From contig CM042548.1 in assembly GCA_023630585.1 (NCBI GenBank), positions 4,015,527 through 4,079,526 of the forward strand: 64,000 nt of DNA, given 5' to 3'. Source of the stretch: Cranoglanis bouderius (Eukaryota; Chordata; Actinopteri; Siluriformes; Cranoglanididae). Both the position numbers and the translations under genes were made by a program. The notes beneath the pieces are model-generated. The model did no database searches. It had not been told where the DNA came from and was given only the letters and a program-made list of their open reading frames with translations. Below are positions 11,401-22,264 of the stretch, piece after piece (within the stretch, counting starts at the first letter, position 1; every line of letters starts with the position of its first letter).

Positions 11401-14400
11401 TATTATAGTACATATTTAAGTAATGATCCTAATTATCCATGGTCTATGCTATAGTATCTTATAGTTAAATGGGTTCCTGGTTCCAATAAATGTGAGAACT
11501 CCTAACTTAAGTGGTCACACTTAAAAATGAAATAAGAGATCTGTGTTGTCTGGCCTGGGTGCCTGTAACCCAACCTGGAGAGGCAATGTCTTGGGGGTAT
11601 AATAATCATTTTAGCAACAATTAATTTTTACATTTTGACCTTCATGCAATGGCAACTACAGTACGACGTTAAGCATATACATGTGATTTGTTCCATATGT
11701 TGTTCGGATGGCTTGTTTTTGTTTGTTTGGTTTTAAACTTAATAGATTTTAAACATGAATGCAAACATTGCGGCTTCAAATATTTTGTTAGTGGTAGAAC
11801 TTCAGTGACAAAGTAAGTACAAGCAATGTAAAAACTGTACACCGAATGTATTTTGAGTCGAAGCATTAAAAGTTTTTCGAAAAAGTTTTTTTTTTTTTTT
11901 AATTGTTAAAGGGATTTTTGTGCTATTGAATATGATTATTTTCCTCTTTTAGGTCTCAAGAGAAAATGGTTCTTCTTGGTCAGGTAGTTTATCTTGTTTA
12001 TTTTTAATTATTAGAGATGCAAATACTTGTTATTTTTTCTGAGAAAAATATAATGTTTATAATGGATAAAATTTGGTAATCCCAACTGGTAAATAGAATT
12101 TAAAATGTATTATTATGTTTTTATTTGTTGTTATTATGTTTTTATGTAACCTTTTCAGAATACTTTTGGTCATATATTCTGGGGTCAGGTTCAGGTCCAG
12201 TCCCTGAGGTAATACTCTTTGAATTCAATATTGCAATAATAAAATATATGGGAAAATTAAAGAAACTTCTAAAGACCTAAAATAATCTAGCTAAGAATAT
12301 GTAGACATTGTAATGTGTGAGGGAAAAGTCATTGTATTTTATAAAAATCAATTCATAAGAGCATCAAAACGTAATCATACTTTTTACTGTTCTTTAAGGA
12401 TAATTCAACCTTCTGAATTTACTGCCATCACATGTAGTTATGTAACAATATCATTTTAATCAACACAGACAATATTTAAGGAAAGATTTTGAAAAGTGTT
12501 AGGTGGGCATTAAACAAAAGCACCGCCTCATCATTCTTTAAGCAATGATTTGCCACAGTTGGCACTAAAAATGAGAAAAGCTAATGATAAAACTGATCAC
12601 TTTCTAGTCCTGGTCTATTTGGAATGAATAAGCATGACCTAATCATTTTGGCAATAATGTTAACTTTTGCATTTGACCTCCATGTTATGACAATCACAGT
12701 AGCATTTTAAACATACAGTATTTGAGAAATTTGCTCCTCCTGTGCAGATTGTAGATTAAAATGAAAGTATTTCACATTTTTTATAGGAAAAGCAACAATG
12801 TGGAAAGGAACAAGATCCAAAGACAAATGAAGGTATGTATTCTGGTTGGAAATGTAATAGTTTATCTAGTGAGTGTTAGATTGCTTTTAAATCTATTATT
12901 TTATATATCCTTTTCAAAATAAATGGTATTTCCTACTCTTCTCAATGCAGGTACTTGAAATCTAGTATTTTGTCTTTCAATATGTGTTAATGTTATTAAT
13001 CGTATATACCGTAATTGTGCTAATTTGAGACATCAGCAGAATTAGCTTGTCTTACGGCTATAATATCTCAATGTCAAGAACTACACCAAATAAGAAACCT
13101 TCTGAAGTTAACAAAAAAATTAACTGGAATCAGTACTAAGCTATTAAACTAAATTATTAGTACTTGGGTATTAAACTATAAAAGCACAGTGTCAAGAACT
13201 GCAACAGAGCAGCGAATGACAAAACTTTCTCAAATTGAGTGAACAAAAAATGTTACTGAAAATCAATACTACAAATATTAGGTTTTGCTTTTAAACAGGA
13301 AAAAACTCATATGAGGTGAAGCTCTACTACAAAACAATGAATCAGGGGTGGGTTTACCAATAACGATGAATAATGAACAACTTAAAGTAGCCAGTTTTGT
13401 GAGTGTTTCCCGAAAACCTGCGTTATCAGAGATTTATCTAACGAGCTATAAGTAGTTCTTTCTTGGCTCTGCCCAGCCCGAGTCTGGAGGAAAAAGCCAC
13501 ACTAGTCAAACAGTCGATTCATAGTCTGGAAGTAAATTTAATAGACGCTCCATGGTTAAGGCTCTTGGTTACTGAATATAAGGTTGGGGGTTCAAGCCCC
13601 AGAACACCAAGCTGTTGGGCCCTTGAGCAAGGCCCTTAACCCTCTCTGCTCTAGGGGTGCCGTATCATGGCTGACCCTGTGCTCTGACCCCAACTTCCTA
13701 ACAAGCTGGGATGCAAAGAAAATAATTTCACTGTAATGTATATGTAACAACACTGAAAACCAACTCAGTGAGGAAAAACTGAATGAGAATCAGCCACAAG
13801 AGCAAAACATTTCTGGTATGAATTCAAAAGAATAGTTTCTTATTACATCTCACTACTAGTGACTAATTAATTATAACAGCAGGTCATTTTTCTTTCTTGT
13901 TTTCCTTCATTTAACCATTATCATTCTTTTACCATAGTGTACTGACAAAAAGACAAAAAGAACTGACAAAAAGAACTGTAGATCCCATTATAAAATATGC
14001 CTTTAATTTTTGCTGAGTAAACATCTTAATCCTGTGTGTAAATAGTAAACATGTTGCTTATTTATGATTGTGTTATTTCAAAGACATTTATAAAGATATA
14101 GGATAGGATAGAAGTGCATGAGGAGTTTACTAAATGAGTGAGGAGGATCTCATCAAATTACATATAAATGAAGTGCTTAAGATAAGCTCTGACTGCTAAC
14201 GTCCGTTCCTCATCTGAATCTTGATAAGCTGATAATGACAAACTAAACTCAAACCATGTACAACTAGAAATAAAAAAGATGGAAGCTGTTATAAAGGCAA
14301 ACACTGTTTAATTTTTTACTATTTTGCCCATTCCTCCAAAACAGCTTTCTCTTCTCATTTCTTTTTTGTCCTTTAATGTGTCTTCTGTACATTTTGCCTG

Positions 14401-17400
14401 CCTTCATGTTTCTTTCATTCATTATACAAACAGGACAGTCAACTGAAACAGGTCACAAGCTGCAAGAAAGTGAGGATGAGAATGGGTGGGAGATCATATC
14501 CTATTCAGAGGCTTCAGAAAATGACTCTGGTATGAGTTCAAAACTATAGTTTCTTATTTCATCACACTAATTATAGATTTTTCTGAATAAGACTCAATAC
14601 TGGACATCAGTAGATCCCCAAAATGTCCAGGATATTATTGTCACGTAACGGAGGCGAGGACAGATGCAAATGCAGATAAAGTTTTAATAGAAATGAAAAC
14701 AAAACGCAAAACAGGAAGTCTAGAACACCAAGGCTAGGAAACAGACATGGAACAAAGACCTAAATGCGGCAGCAGAAGACATTGGCAAAATAAGACAAAC
14801 GAAAGACAATGTGTGCGTTGCAAAACATGACTTATATACAAGTGGTCATTCCCCCCAAACATGAATCAGGTGCAGACAGTCATGTGACATGATCAGGTGA
14901 GGTGCAGTGGCTGATGGGAATCATAGTCTCTAATCCTTTTCCGGTATTTACATGACAATTATTATTAGTTTTAAAGCTAAATTACCTACTTTAATAGTAT
15001 ATACACTTAACATACCCCCAATGTGACCCAAATAATAACATAATAATAAGCAAAACTATTAAGAGAGATTAATATTTCATGAATAACTAACAATAGCCAT
15101 TTTTATTTTTTTCCATTTACAGGAAACATACCTATTGTATTTTTCGGGAACAAATGTTTAATTCTTCGAACAGGAAATACACTAAATTCGGATCAAACTT
15201 TCATGGACCATCTTAAACAACAAATATCAATCCTGCAGGAGGTGGATAAAGTGGATGAGTGTGATTTCATTATAGTTTTCTGTCCTGTTGTGTCACGAGC
15301 TGGAACTGATATTCAAGCAGCACTCCAAAAGCTTGAGAATACTTCAGGTATTTGAAAATGTTTTTAAAGCAATGTATATTCACTGATCTTCAGAAACCGC
15401 TTTATCCTGGAGAGAGATCATAGTGGGCCAGGAGCATATTCCAGGAGTACATGGCAATACACCCTTAATGGGATGCCAGTCCATCGCAAGGCATCATGCA
15501 CACACAAATTCACACATACATTCACTCCTAGTAACCAATCCAACTATTGGCACATTTTTGTGAGGTGGGGGGAAATCAGAGGGGAAATCACATTGACACG
15601 GGGAGAACATAAAGAGTAACTCCACACAGACATGAACATAATAGTATATTATATGTAATGACTCAATCCCTCATATATTTTCCATAGACACCAAACCTGC
15701 TGTTCTGGTGGTGCTCCATCACACATTTCATCCAGAGTGTGTTGTACCACAGAGCAGCAGAGCTGTAAAAAGAGAAAACATGATTACAATCGACTGTCTG
15801 TTCCATGAAGATCAGGGATTACTGCGATGTCGTAAAAATGAGGAATCACTGGCCATAACTGCAAATCATATAAAACTCCAAGTACTTGTTTCTTTTCTTT
15901 GTTTAACAAATTTTCTATTTTAGGTTAGGTGAATCATTCTGATGCAAAGTTTTTACTTGCTGTTTTAGGTGTTGAGAATAAACAAGTCATGCATTCAAAC
16001 TGCAGGTAAGTTTTCCTTTTCACAATTATAATCATTTAAGTATACTGCAGTTGCTACTAAAATAAAGTTGCAGTTCTATTAAATTGCATGTAGATTCTCA
16101 TCTTTTTTTAAATTTTATTTATTTATTTATCTGGTCATTTTTGATCTGGTCATTTTTGTTGTTTTTGTGCAATGTACGAGTGTAACACAATGACACACTT
16201 TGCATCTGTATCTGTGCTCCAAATACCAATGCCTGTACTTTTTCAGATATAAACTGGATTTAGGTCATCAACAGATGTTTTTATTTATTTATTAATTTTA
16301 TATGAATTATGGACCCTATGACTATGCCCCTAGAGACACTTGAAAACACTGAAAAGACTCTCAGATAAAATATGAGGCACCAAATGTAAAAATTTGACTA
16401 CTCTTTCAATTTTTTTGCACATTACATTCAGATAGTGACTCGTCACTGTAAATATTAAAGATAAATTTAAATATGAAATCTAATTCTTAAATCTAAATCT
16501 GAAATTTTTAAATAAGTCTTTCATTCATATGCTAATTGGCCACACCTCAGGGTGTACATCATGGGAAAACACAGCACTGGTAGTCTCTACCGTGAAATTA
16601 CAGACGTACAAAAAATAGGAACTAAGTAAACATAACAGTAGGTAGTGCCTATTGCACTAGCTGGTCATGTATCCAGTTTAGTTACCACTCAAGCGCTGTG
16701 TACCTACTTTTCTACTTCTGTAATTTCATAACAGAAACTAATTTAAGGATTTTCCAGGTGTAGTAATGACATTGCAGTTCCAAACCACCGGCTTGTACCC
16801 AAAAAAGAAACATAACCACACTCGGACTTGCTCATTACACTGGCTACACTGTTCCAAAACTAGTACAGTGTAAACCTGGCAAACCTACTGCTGACATGTT
16901 TTCCAAGTGAAGTACACTCCTAAGCAATTTGCATATAAACAAAATATTTATTTCAACATTTTAAATTTAGATTTAAGATTTATATTTAGGGGGGCACGGT
17001 GGTTTAGTGGTTAGCACATTTGCCTTGCCTTTCCAGGGTTGGAGGGTTGAATGCCACCTCTGCCCTGTGTGCGCAGAGCTTGCATGTTTTCCCTGTGCTT
17101 TGGGGGCTTCCTCTGGGAACTTGGCATTTCCAAATTGTCCGTAGTTTAATGTGTGTGTGATTGTGCCCTGCAATGGGTTGGCACCCCATCCAGGGTGTCC
17201 CCCACCTTGTGCATATACAATTTAGATTCAAGGTTTAAATTTATGTTTAAGATTTATCTAAATGTAATATACAATACAGTGCATTGTTGATGTTATAGGA
17301 TGTTCAGCACGGGTATTTTCCACGGTAATGACTAACAATCAATATATTTTCTTTTTATTTATAGGAAACATATCTCAAATGTTTTCAGGGAAAAAGTGTT

Positions 17401-19942
17401 TCATTCATCTAATTGGAAATACACTGAATTCGGATAAGACCTTCATTGACCATTTTGTAAAACAAATACCAGGTCTTCAGGTGGTGGTTACAGTGGATGA
17501 GTGTGATTTCATTTTAGCTTTCTGCTCTGTTGTTTCACAAGATGAAACTGACATTGAAGTAGCAGTGAAAAAGCTTCAGGATACTTCAGGTATATAAACG
17601 TTTAAAAAATAAGTGTATAATAAATAATTTGTTGTATACTAAGTAAATGTCATACATTTTTAGATACCAAACCTGCTGTTCTGGTGGTACTCCATCATAC
17701 AACTGAGACAGAGTGTGTTGTACCAGACAGCAGCAGAGCTGTAAACAGAGAGAATACAGTCATATTCCACTGTCTGTTCCACAAAGGTCAGGGATTACTG
17801 CCATGCCATGAAGAGGAATTATTGGGCGGATTTCTGTGCAAAATTATATCCCAGGTAGCATTTGTTTAGAGAAAAAAATGGTGACTTTCATAGTCATTTC
17901 TATCCTAAAATAAAACCAAATAGTAGTAATAGTAGATATTTGAGTAACAGGAGTCATGTACTCCTTTTTCCTTTCTGGTTTTAGATTCCTTTCCTAGACT
18001 GGCTAATTTCAGGTAGTTTATCTTCATGTTCATATATAATCAAAAATTTCTATCGTTGTTTAACTTCATTAAAAATCATTAAAAGGTTTGTGATCATTAT
18101 TTTATTAGGTTTTTCAGCATTACAGTCGACATTTATGCAGCCGATACAGTTGAAATTTACGCAGCTGATGCAGCCACCAAGGTAATATTCTTTATTACTG
18201 TAATACTGTACTAATTACAACTAGAGTGAAAATATATTGTGATTCATTCACAATGTACAATATGCATCATGATATTTAGTTTCACAAGAAGTGGAACCAT
18301 ATTATGAATAATATTTACATTTGACACATTTACAAGAAGCTTAATTATTTAAAGACAGGTAAATGATTCGTGCAAAAATAGATTTTTCAGCATATTTGGT
18401 GACATGGTGACAACAATACTGAGGTAAGTATATCATGTGGTGAAATGAATGTCTTATTGCCATATCATCAAAATCTAAATAAAAGATATTGAAGATTTTG
18501 GGACCACTAATAGAAAAAACATTGGTTATTTAAGAATGATTATCAATTATAATTAGCAACATTTAATCCTGTAACCAGGATCAAAATTTTTAAGTCCACA
18601 TTTCAGAAATGAGTCATGCTGTAGTTATCATGTCACAATGCAGAATTTGTCCTACATCAATTGCTATTTTCAGGTCTCCTTTTTGTTATACTTCCATTCT
18701 TTCATAACCTTCAGGTAGCTGTTTGATTTTAGTTAATAAAAGTTTCCATAAATAATTTGACAGCTGGAGATGGGTGGTGGGGGAAAAAACACTATAAACT
18801 ACCGAGAATCAGACTTAGTCATTGGAATTTGTTTGATTGCAGTCAGATTTGTTTACGTTTGGTTGGTTTTGCTTCTAAATTTGTTCCCATTACATGTATT
18901 TTGCAAAACTTATAATATTAATTATAAAAAAATTAAAAAATAACATTTGAGAGCAGACACATGTATCACATGCACCAAAATTGCTGCTTCGTTGGAGTCC
19001 TACTTATTGAGGCACTTTGAACAGAATTCTTCTAGACATTCTGAGAAGATGAGGCTAGGATAGCCTTAATCTTATATACAGAAAAATAAGTTTTCAATTG
19101 TTTACACAGAGAGAATGAACAAAGTGAAAAATGCATAGAACAAGAAGAAGGTATAAAGATGGGTAAGTAGAATTCTGTTGTTTATAGCTAAGTTAAATAA
19201 GCCAGTAAGTAATTTTGTTGAAAAAAAATCGAATTATTCATATACCTATTTCTAAATTAAAGTTACATTTTTTTGTATTTGAAATCTGCGAGACATAAAT
19301 TTGAGTTGTCTCCTGGTTATGTCCATGTTTTAGATTAAGATCAGAAATGTAATCAGAAAAGCTTACAATGTGGAATATTATTTCTGTTTTTTCCTGTTAA
19401 TTAATTTGACGATCTGATAATTATGTTATTGATCTATAGTTTATCTATATCTATTGATATCTGTTGTGCTTGTTCCATGACCTCTGTGTGTCATTCACTT
19501 CAACAATATAGCACTGGAAAACTATTGGAAGTATTGGAAAACTAATCAGTTAACAGAATATTCAATAACTTCTTGCTAAGCATGGTTACCTAGTAGAAGC
19601 TAATATCAGAAACTAATGCGGTAGCTTTTTGTTGCTATTTGACAGTTTAAGTAGTCTAAACATGTAAGCATTTTTATTCCTCAGTTATTTTTTAAAATGC
19701 CACTACATTACATACAATTATTTACCTGGTAAGTAGTGAAATTATTTGTTGCTAAAATTCTTTATTGAATCCTTGATACTCTCCTCCTATTATGTTTTGT
19801 TTCTCAAATGTGACTATAATAAGAAACTGGGTTTCACAAAATAAACACAAATAGATGTTTCTGTTTTTTAGAGATTGGAGAAGCTCCGGTTGCTGATTCT
19901 GGTGTTGTGAAGAGTGGAGAGTGTAGCTACCAAGCATTGTGA
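8434..19942 (+). CDS. Gene 1: three-module protein with GIMAP-derived C-terminal exon (spliced)
   Basis: Sixteen coding exons join with perfectly compatible phases into 1,755 nt (584 aa): 8434-8476, 8957-9169, 10540-10730, 11953-11983, 12159-12208, 12787-12832, 14434-14529, 15123-15347, 15688-15881, 15969-16005, 17365-17589, 17664-17854, 17985-18012, 18109-18181, 19110-19150 and 19872-19942. The start MEGSNEGQNEPNISG has a good context (GGGGATGG). Three copies of an alpha/beta module lie at residues 15-149, 224-363 and 376-514, separated by short charged linkers. I know this module as a recurrent uncharacterised teleost domain, sometimes found before AIG1 GTPase domains; its function is unknown. 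The last exon should encode a GIMAP domain but is broken and read in another frame. An ISRE-type site upstream suggests interferon control. Function inferred: an innate immune role at most. Donor choice for 19110-19150 is uncertain, because GTAAGT 12 bases further on is stronger. Confidence 0.7.
8957..9169 (+). CDS. Gene 1 module A, first-half exon
   Basis: A 213-nt phase 1-1 exon (acceptor ATTTACAG, donor GTATTA) encodes GNITGTKFFVLLTGNT to KKLQDIAG. The pattern is a beta strand (FFVLL), a helix, the signature VDECDFILVFCPVVSRAG, then TDIEAAVKKL. Alternating hydrophobic strands and amphipathic helices suggest a Rossmann-like or TIR-like fold; that is inference. It is 12 nt shorter than modules B and C (225 nt) and nearly identical to 43009-43221 of gene 3. 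Confidence 0.8.
9638..10335 (-). mobile_element. Solo LTR with 5-bp target duplication
   Basis: The 698-bp block starts TGTTACG and ends CTAACA, and is flanked on both sides by the same five bases, TACAC (9633-9637 and 10336-10340). Read on the minus strand it has a TATTTAAA promoter box and AATAAA near the 3' end, so it is the single LTR of a Ty3/gypsy-type element in antisense orientation within the gene 1 intron. The corresponding intron of gene 3 (43222-43573) lacks it. Confidence 0.85.
10540..10730 (+). CDS. Gene 1 module A, second-half exon
   Basis: A 191-nt phase 1-0 exon (acceptor TTCTCTAG, donor GTACCT) encodes TKPAVLVVLHHTFDPECVVP and then VDCLFHEDQGLLQC. A strand (AVLVVLHHT) is followed by a conserved acidic and serine-rich turn (PDSSRAV) and a second strand (ITVDCLF). 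All copies in the window keep KPAVLVVLHHT, PxSSRAV and CLFH, the last followed in all by GLL, so this half is the more constrained. Confidence 0.8.
10968..11240 (-). mobile_element. tRNA-derived SINE, inverted copy
   Basis: Reverse complement of the element at 3224-3506, including the GGGTTAAATGCAGAGGAC stretch and the GAGCAAGGCCCTTAACCC core. Its tail supplies a GAAAGTGAAAGTGAAAG string that mimics an ISRE by chance. It lies in a gene 1 intron. Confidence 0.8.
11953..12832 (+). CDS. Gene 1 linker exons 4-6
   Basis: Three tiny exons, 11953-11983 (31 nt), 12159-12208 (50 nt) and 12787-12832 (46 nt), have acceptors TCTTTTAG, CTTTTCAG and TTTATAG, each followed by GT, and phases 0-1, 1-0 and 0-1. 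They encode VSRENGSSWSG, then EYFWSYILGSGSGPVPE, then EKQQCGKEQDPKTNE. Equivalent small linker exons follow module C of gene 1 (17985-19150) and the module of gene 2 (30748-30915), so the linker block was duplicated with the module. The peptide is low complexity with no recognisable domain. Confidence 0.65.
13546..13749 (+). mobile_element. tRNA-derived SINE
   Basis: A B-box-like GGGTTCAAGCCCC near 13590 is followed by the TTGAGCAAGGCCCTTAACCC core and a tail ending AATTTCACTGTAATGTATATG. It abuts the relic linker exon at 13769 and may have destroyed that exon's upstream part. Confidence 0.7.
13769..13815 (+). pseudogene. Relic linker exon of gene 1
   Basis: The 3' half reads LNENQPQEQNISG and ends at a donor GTATGAATTCAAAAG, matching the ends of the start exon (NEPNISG, GTAGGAGTTCAAAAC) and exon 14434-14529 (SENDSG, GTATGAGTTCAAAAC). 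From the only nearby acceptor the phase is wrong and a stop appears, so the exon cannot join its neighbours. It is evidence of past exon duplication. Confidence 0.5.
14434..14529 (+). CDS. Gene 1 linker exon before module B
   Basis: A 96-nt phase 1-1 exon encodes a very acidic linker, GQSTETGHKLQESEDENG then WEIISYSEASENDSG. Acceptor ACAAACAG, donor GTATGA. The WEIISYSEA segment resembles short linear motifs that follow acidic runs, but no specific function can be named. The intron just downstream starts like the introns after 8476 and 13815, showing duplication of the whole unit. Confidence 0.65.
14639..14957 (-). mobile_element. Solo LTR with 5-bp target duplication
   Basis: The 319-bp block starts TGTCACG and ends CATGACA (inverted ends TGTCA/TGACA) and is flanked by ATTAT on both sides (14634-14638 and 14958-14962). 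On the minus strand a TATATAAG box lies upstream of a TTAAAAC-type polyadenylation region. It is unrelated in length to the 9638 element but of the same general class. Confidence 0.85.
15123..15881 (+). CDS. Gene 1 module B exon pair
   Basis: Exons 15123-15347 (225 nt, phase 1-1) and 15688-15881 (194 nt, phase 1-0). The first encodes GNIPIVFFGNKCLILRTGNT to KLENTSG with the core VDECDFIIVFCPVVSRAG. The second encodes DTKPAVLVVLHHTFHPECVV to HIKLQ. The motif order is the same as in module A, with an extra four residues (FFGN-type loop) near the N-terminus shared with module C and gene 2. The intron between carries a common fish repeat (15386-15635). Confidence 0.8.
15386..15635. repeat. Interspersed fish repeat in gene 1 intron
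   Basis: The string from AACCGCTTTATCCTGG through GGGATGCCAGTCCATCGCA to CACGGGGAGAACAT is a widespread teleost repeat core that I recognise by eye. Ends and target duplications are not clear here. Confidence 0.6.
15969..16005 (+). CDS. Gene 1 linker exon between modules B and C
   Basis: A 37-nt phase 0-1 exon (acceptor CTGTTTTAG, donor GTAAGT) encodes VLRINKSCIQTAG. Exact phase compatibility with the exon before and after, and an ideal donor, support it. Confidence 0.65.
16989..17213 (+). mobile_element. tRNA-derived SINE
   Basis: GGGGGGCACGGTGGTTTAGTGG at the head, an altered B box (GGAGGGTTGAATGCC) and the tail GCAATGGGTTGGCACCCCAT mark a very common fish SINE family. It sits 150 bases before module C. 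Confidence 0.75.
17365..17854 (+). CDS. Gene 1 module C exon pair
   Basis: Exons 17365-17589 (225 nt, phase 1-1) and 17664-17854 (191 nt, phase 1-0). The signature is altered: VDECDFILAFCSVVSQDETD replaces the usual FCPVVSRAGTD, so the conserved proline, arginine and glycine of the loop are lost. The second half keeps DTKPAVLVVLHHT but has HHTTETECVV and CLFHKGQGLL. If the loop binds a ligand, module C is probably the degenerate copy. Confidence 0.8.
17985..19150 (+). CDS. Gene 1 linker exons after module C
   Basis: Exons 17985-18012 (phase 0-1, IPFLDWLISG), 18109-18181 (phase 1-2, a Gln/Met-rich peptide with FMQPIQLKFTQLMQPP) and 19110-19150 (phase 2-1, ENEQSEKCIEQEEG). The last could extend 12 bases to a stronger GTAAGT donor, which would shift the frame of the final exon. 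They correspond to linker exons 30748-30915 and onward in gene 2. Confidence 0.55.
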
Positions 19943-20050
19943 GGGCTCATGGGGAAGGTGACTGTGGTGGACACCAAATGTGGGATGCTGTGTCAATAAA
20001 TCTGCTGAGGACCACAGACCTTTCTCTTGGACATACCAGTAAAATAGCCA
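19872..20050 (+). pseudogene. Broken GIMAP (AIG1-type GTPase) exon, reused as gene 1 tail
   Basis: The GIMAP frame is recognisable: LEKLRLLILV (strand before the P-loop), then RKVTVVDT-like DNA near 19950 (the G3 region), then GGACCACAGACCTTTCTC aligning to GGACCACAAGCCTTCCTC of the gene 2 exon. The GIMAP frame stops within 12 codons, and the segment between P-loop and G3 is mostly deleted. In the frame set by the upstream exons the sequence is open to TGA at 19940-19942 and adds EIGEAPVADSGVVKSGECSY plus QAL. AATAAA at 20211-20216 could be the gene 1 polyadenylation signal. Confidence 0.7.
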
Positions 20051-20340
20051 ACTGGAGAAAGAGATAGAAACAGAATCTCATATCAAAGAGCTTAAGAATA
20101 TTCATTTCTAATTTCTCTTTTTAAAATATCTTATCCCAACACTGTTTAAACACTGTTTATTTTTGATCTCCTGGTCAAGTGTTGTTCCTCCTGCCTAATA
20201 GTAAATAATCAATAAATATAGTATTAGCATATCAGCATGTGTAAATGTATAATCACATTAGTACAACATTATTACTCTTGCAGTTGCACATACAATATAC
20301 AGTGTATCTATAGTTATATTTATGTATCTATATCTATCTA

Positions 20341-20580
20341 CAGTCATGTAAACAATCCTTCTCACTGTAGCATGATGAATTTCAAATTGTTTGGAGATGA
20401 CCTTATAACCCATCCCAGACTGATGAGCAACAACAGTTTCTTCTCTTACGTCATGGCTGATGTCTTTTCTTCTTGGCATGATATACACACACACCTGAAT
20501 GCTCCAGATCACCAAACTGCCAAAGGTTGTGGTTTTATAGAGGTAGCCACGCTTCTTGATGATTAACTAATCTTGTGCAT
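20341..20580 (-). mobile_element. Tc1-like transposase remnant
   Basis: The minus strand encodes MPRRKDISHDVREETVVAHQ followed by SGMGYKVISKQFEIHHATV. This is the N-terminal helix-turn-helix region typical of Tc1 transposases. It breaks off near 20345. No catalytic region remains, and terminal repeats are not obvious. Confidence 0.7.
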
Positions 20581-20957
20581 TTCATTCGTAACGCCTGGTT
20601 ACTAATTACTATATTAATGATTGTGTAAGTAGGAAGGGTGTATTTATTTTTTCCAATCTGGTTTCTGAATGTTGGTTTACTTTTTGGGGAAAAAAATTAC
20701 ATATTGAAATCTGTTGTCACCTTTGTGTTTTGTTGTCACCTTATTGTGAAAATTGTGTTTGTTTATAGAAGTTTGTGAGGACCACACAATTGTTATTTAG
20801 GAGTTGATCAATAAAAACATAGAATTGAAGGAGTGTGTACTTCTTTTTTTCCATGACTGCATGTATGCTATATGACAAAAGTATGTAAAAGATGAATTGC
20901 AATGCCATAATAAATAGAGGGTTTTTACTAGTATAAAATTTACATTTACACATATTC

Positions 20958-21325
20958 ATTTAGCAGACTCTTTTAATCAAAGCGACTTACAAATGATAAA
21001 ATACAAGCTAAGCGATCGATCAAGCAGAGAACAAGTTAAAACAAGACCAGGGATCAAGTTAGGGGTTAGTTAAGTATTAAAGTATTAACTAAGCTGTTTT
21101 TTGAAGATAGTGACAGATTCTGCTGTCTGGATTGAGGTCGGAAGTTCATTCTACCACTGAGGGATTCAGTCAGTTTGAAGGTTCTGGAAAAGGACCTCAT
21201 CCCTCGCTGAGTAGGCACTGAGTAGGATCGTAGGTTGCATGAGGGAAGATAAACCTCAGTGTTGAGGTAGGGGGTTGCCATTCCATCTGATGTCACACGG
21301 CATCCATCGGACACTAGCCGTGTGA
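20958..21325. repeat. Interspersed repeat with SINE/LINE-type head
   Basis: Begins with ATTCATTTAGCAGACTC and AAAGCGACTTACAAATGA, a tail signature shared by many fish retroposons, followed by about 300 bases without coding signal. The precise family is not clear. Confidence 0.45.
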
Positions 21326-21754
21326 CATGCTAGTGAACCAGCATAGACACACACTAATTCTTCTTCTTCGTTTTATAGGGCATCATTCCTTTTTCCTAAT
21401 TGAATGGCTGGTGTTATTTGTCAAAATTTATGGATTTGTTTTGGATTGTTTTTCAAAACAGTACATGAAATGACAGGTTATACAAAAATGTAATTAAATT
21501 TGTGTCTAATGGAAATATATACACTTACAACTCATGCTAGCTATATGATTTCAAGGTTATTAATTGATGTACAAATGGTGACTCTCCTTATATTCTAAAC
21601 TCAAAAACTCTTGTAGGATATGAACATTTTTCTGGACTTAATGGATTTTTATGAATACCACATTTCTTGTGTAAATGCTGCTGCAAACAGTTTATAAATA
21701 CATTTGTTTGTATCCAGCTTGATAAATGAGTGCAGGGGTCAACACACAGATTTA

Positions 21755-22258
21755 CAGCCAGGTCCATAAGTATTTGGACAGTGACACAATTTATGTCCCT
21801 TTGCCTCTGTATAGAATGGATTTGAAATGAAGCAATCATGTGATTGAAGTGTAGACTTTCAGCTTTTATTCAAGGGGTTTAACAAACATACTGCAATAAT
21901 AAATCCTCCCATTCAGATAAAAATGCTCTGTGCTCATCATCATATGTATTTGTGCTTAGCTGTATACTTATCTGACTCTGCCATGATGATTCACACTAAC
22001 AAACTTTACAAGTCAACCAGGAATTATTGCCATTTTTACAGAGTTCCTCCGATTTCACAGGCTCAAAAGAAATGGACAATTGACTGAAAAGCAGTTTCAT
22101 GGACAAGTGTGGCCTGTTTCCTTGATATTTCATGACAAATAAGGAGATAAAAGATCAGGAGTTGATTCCAAGCGTTGAATTTGCTGTTCATGGGAAATCT
22201 CAATATACGGTCCAAAGAGGTGTCGATGCAAGTGAAGGAGTCAGTCATTAGCATTTAA
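21755..22258. mobile_element. Tc1/mariner-like non-autonomous remnant
   Basis: CAGGTCCATAAGTATTTGGA at 21757 is a familiar fish Tc1-type inverted-repeat end. The following 500 bases carry no transposase motif and no matching right end is visible, so the copy is truncated. Confidence 0.55.
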
Positions 22259-22264
22259 CAGTAA

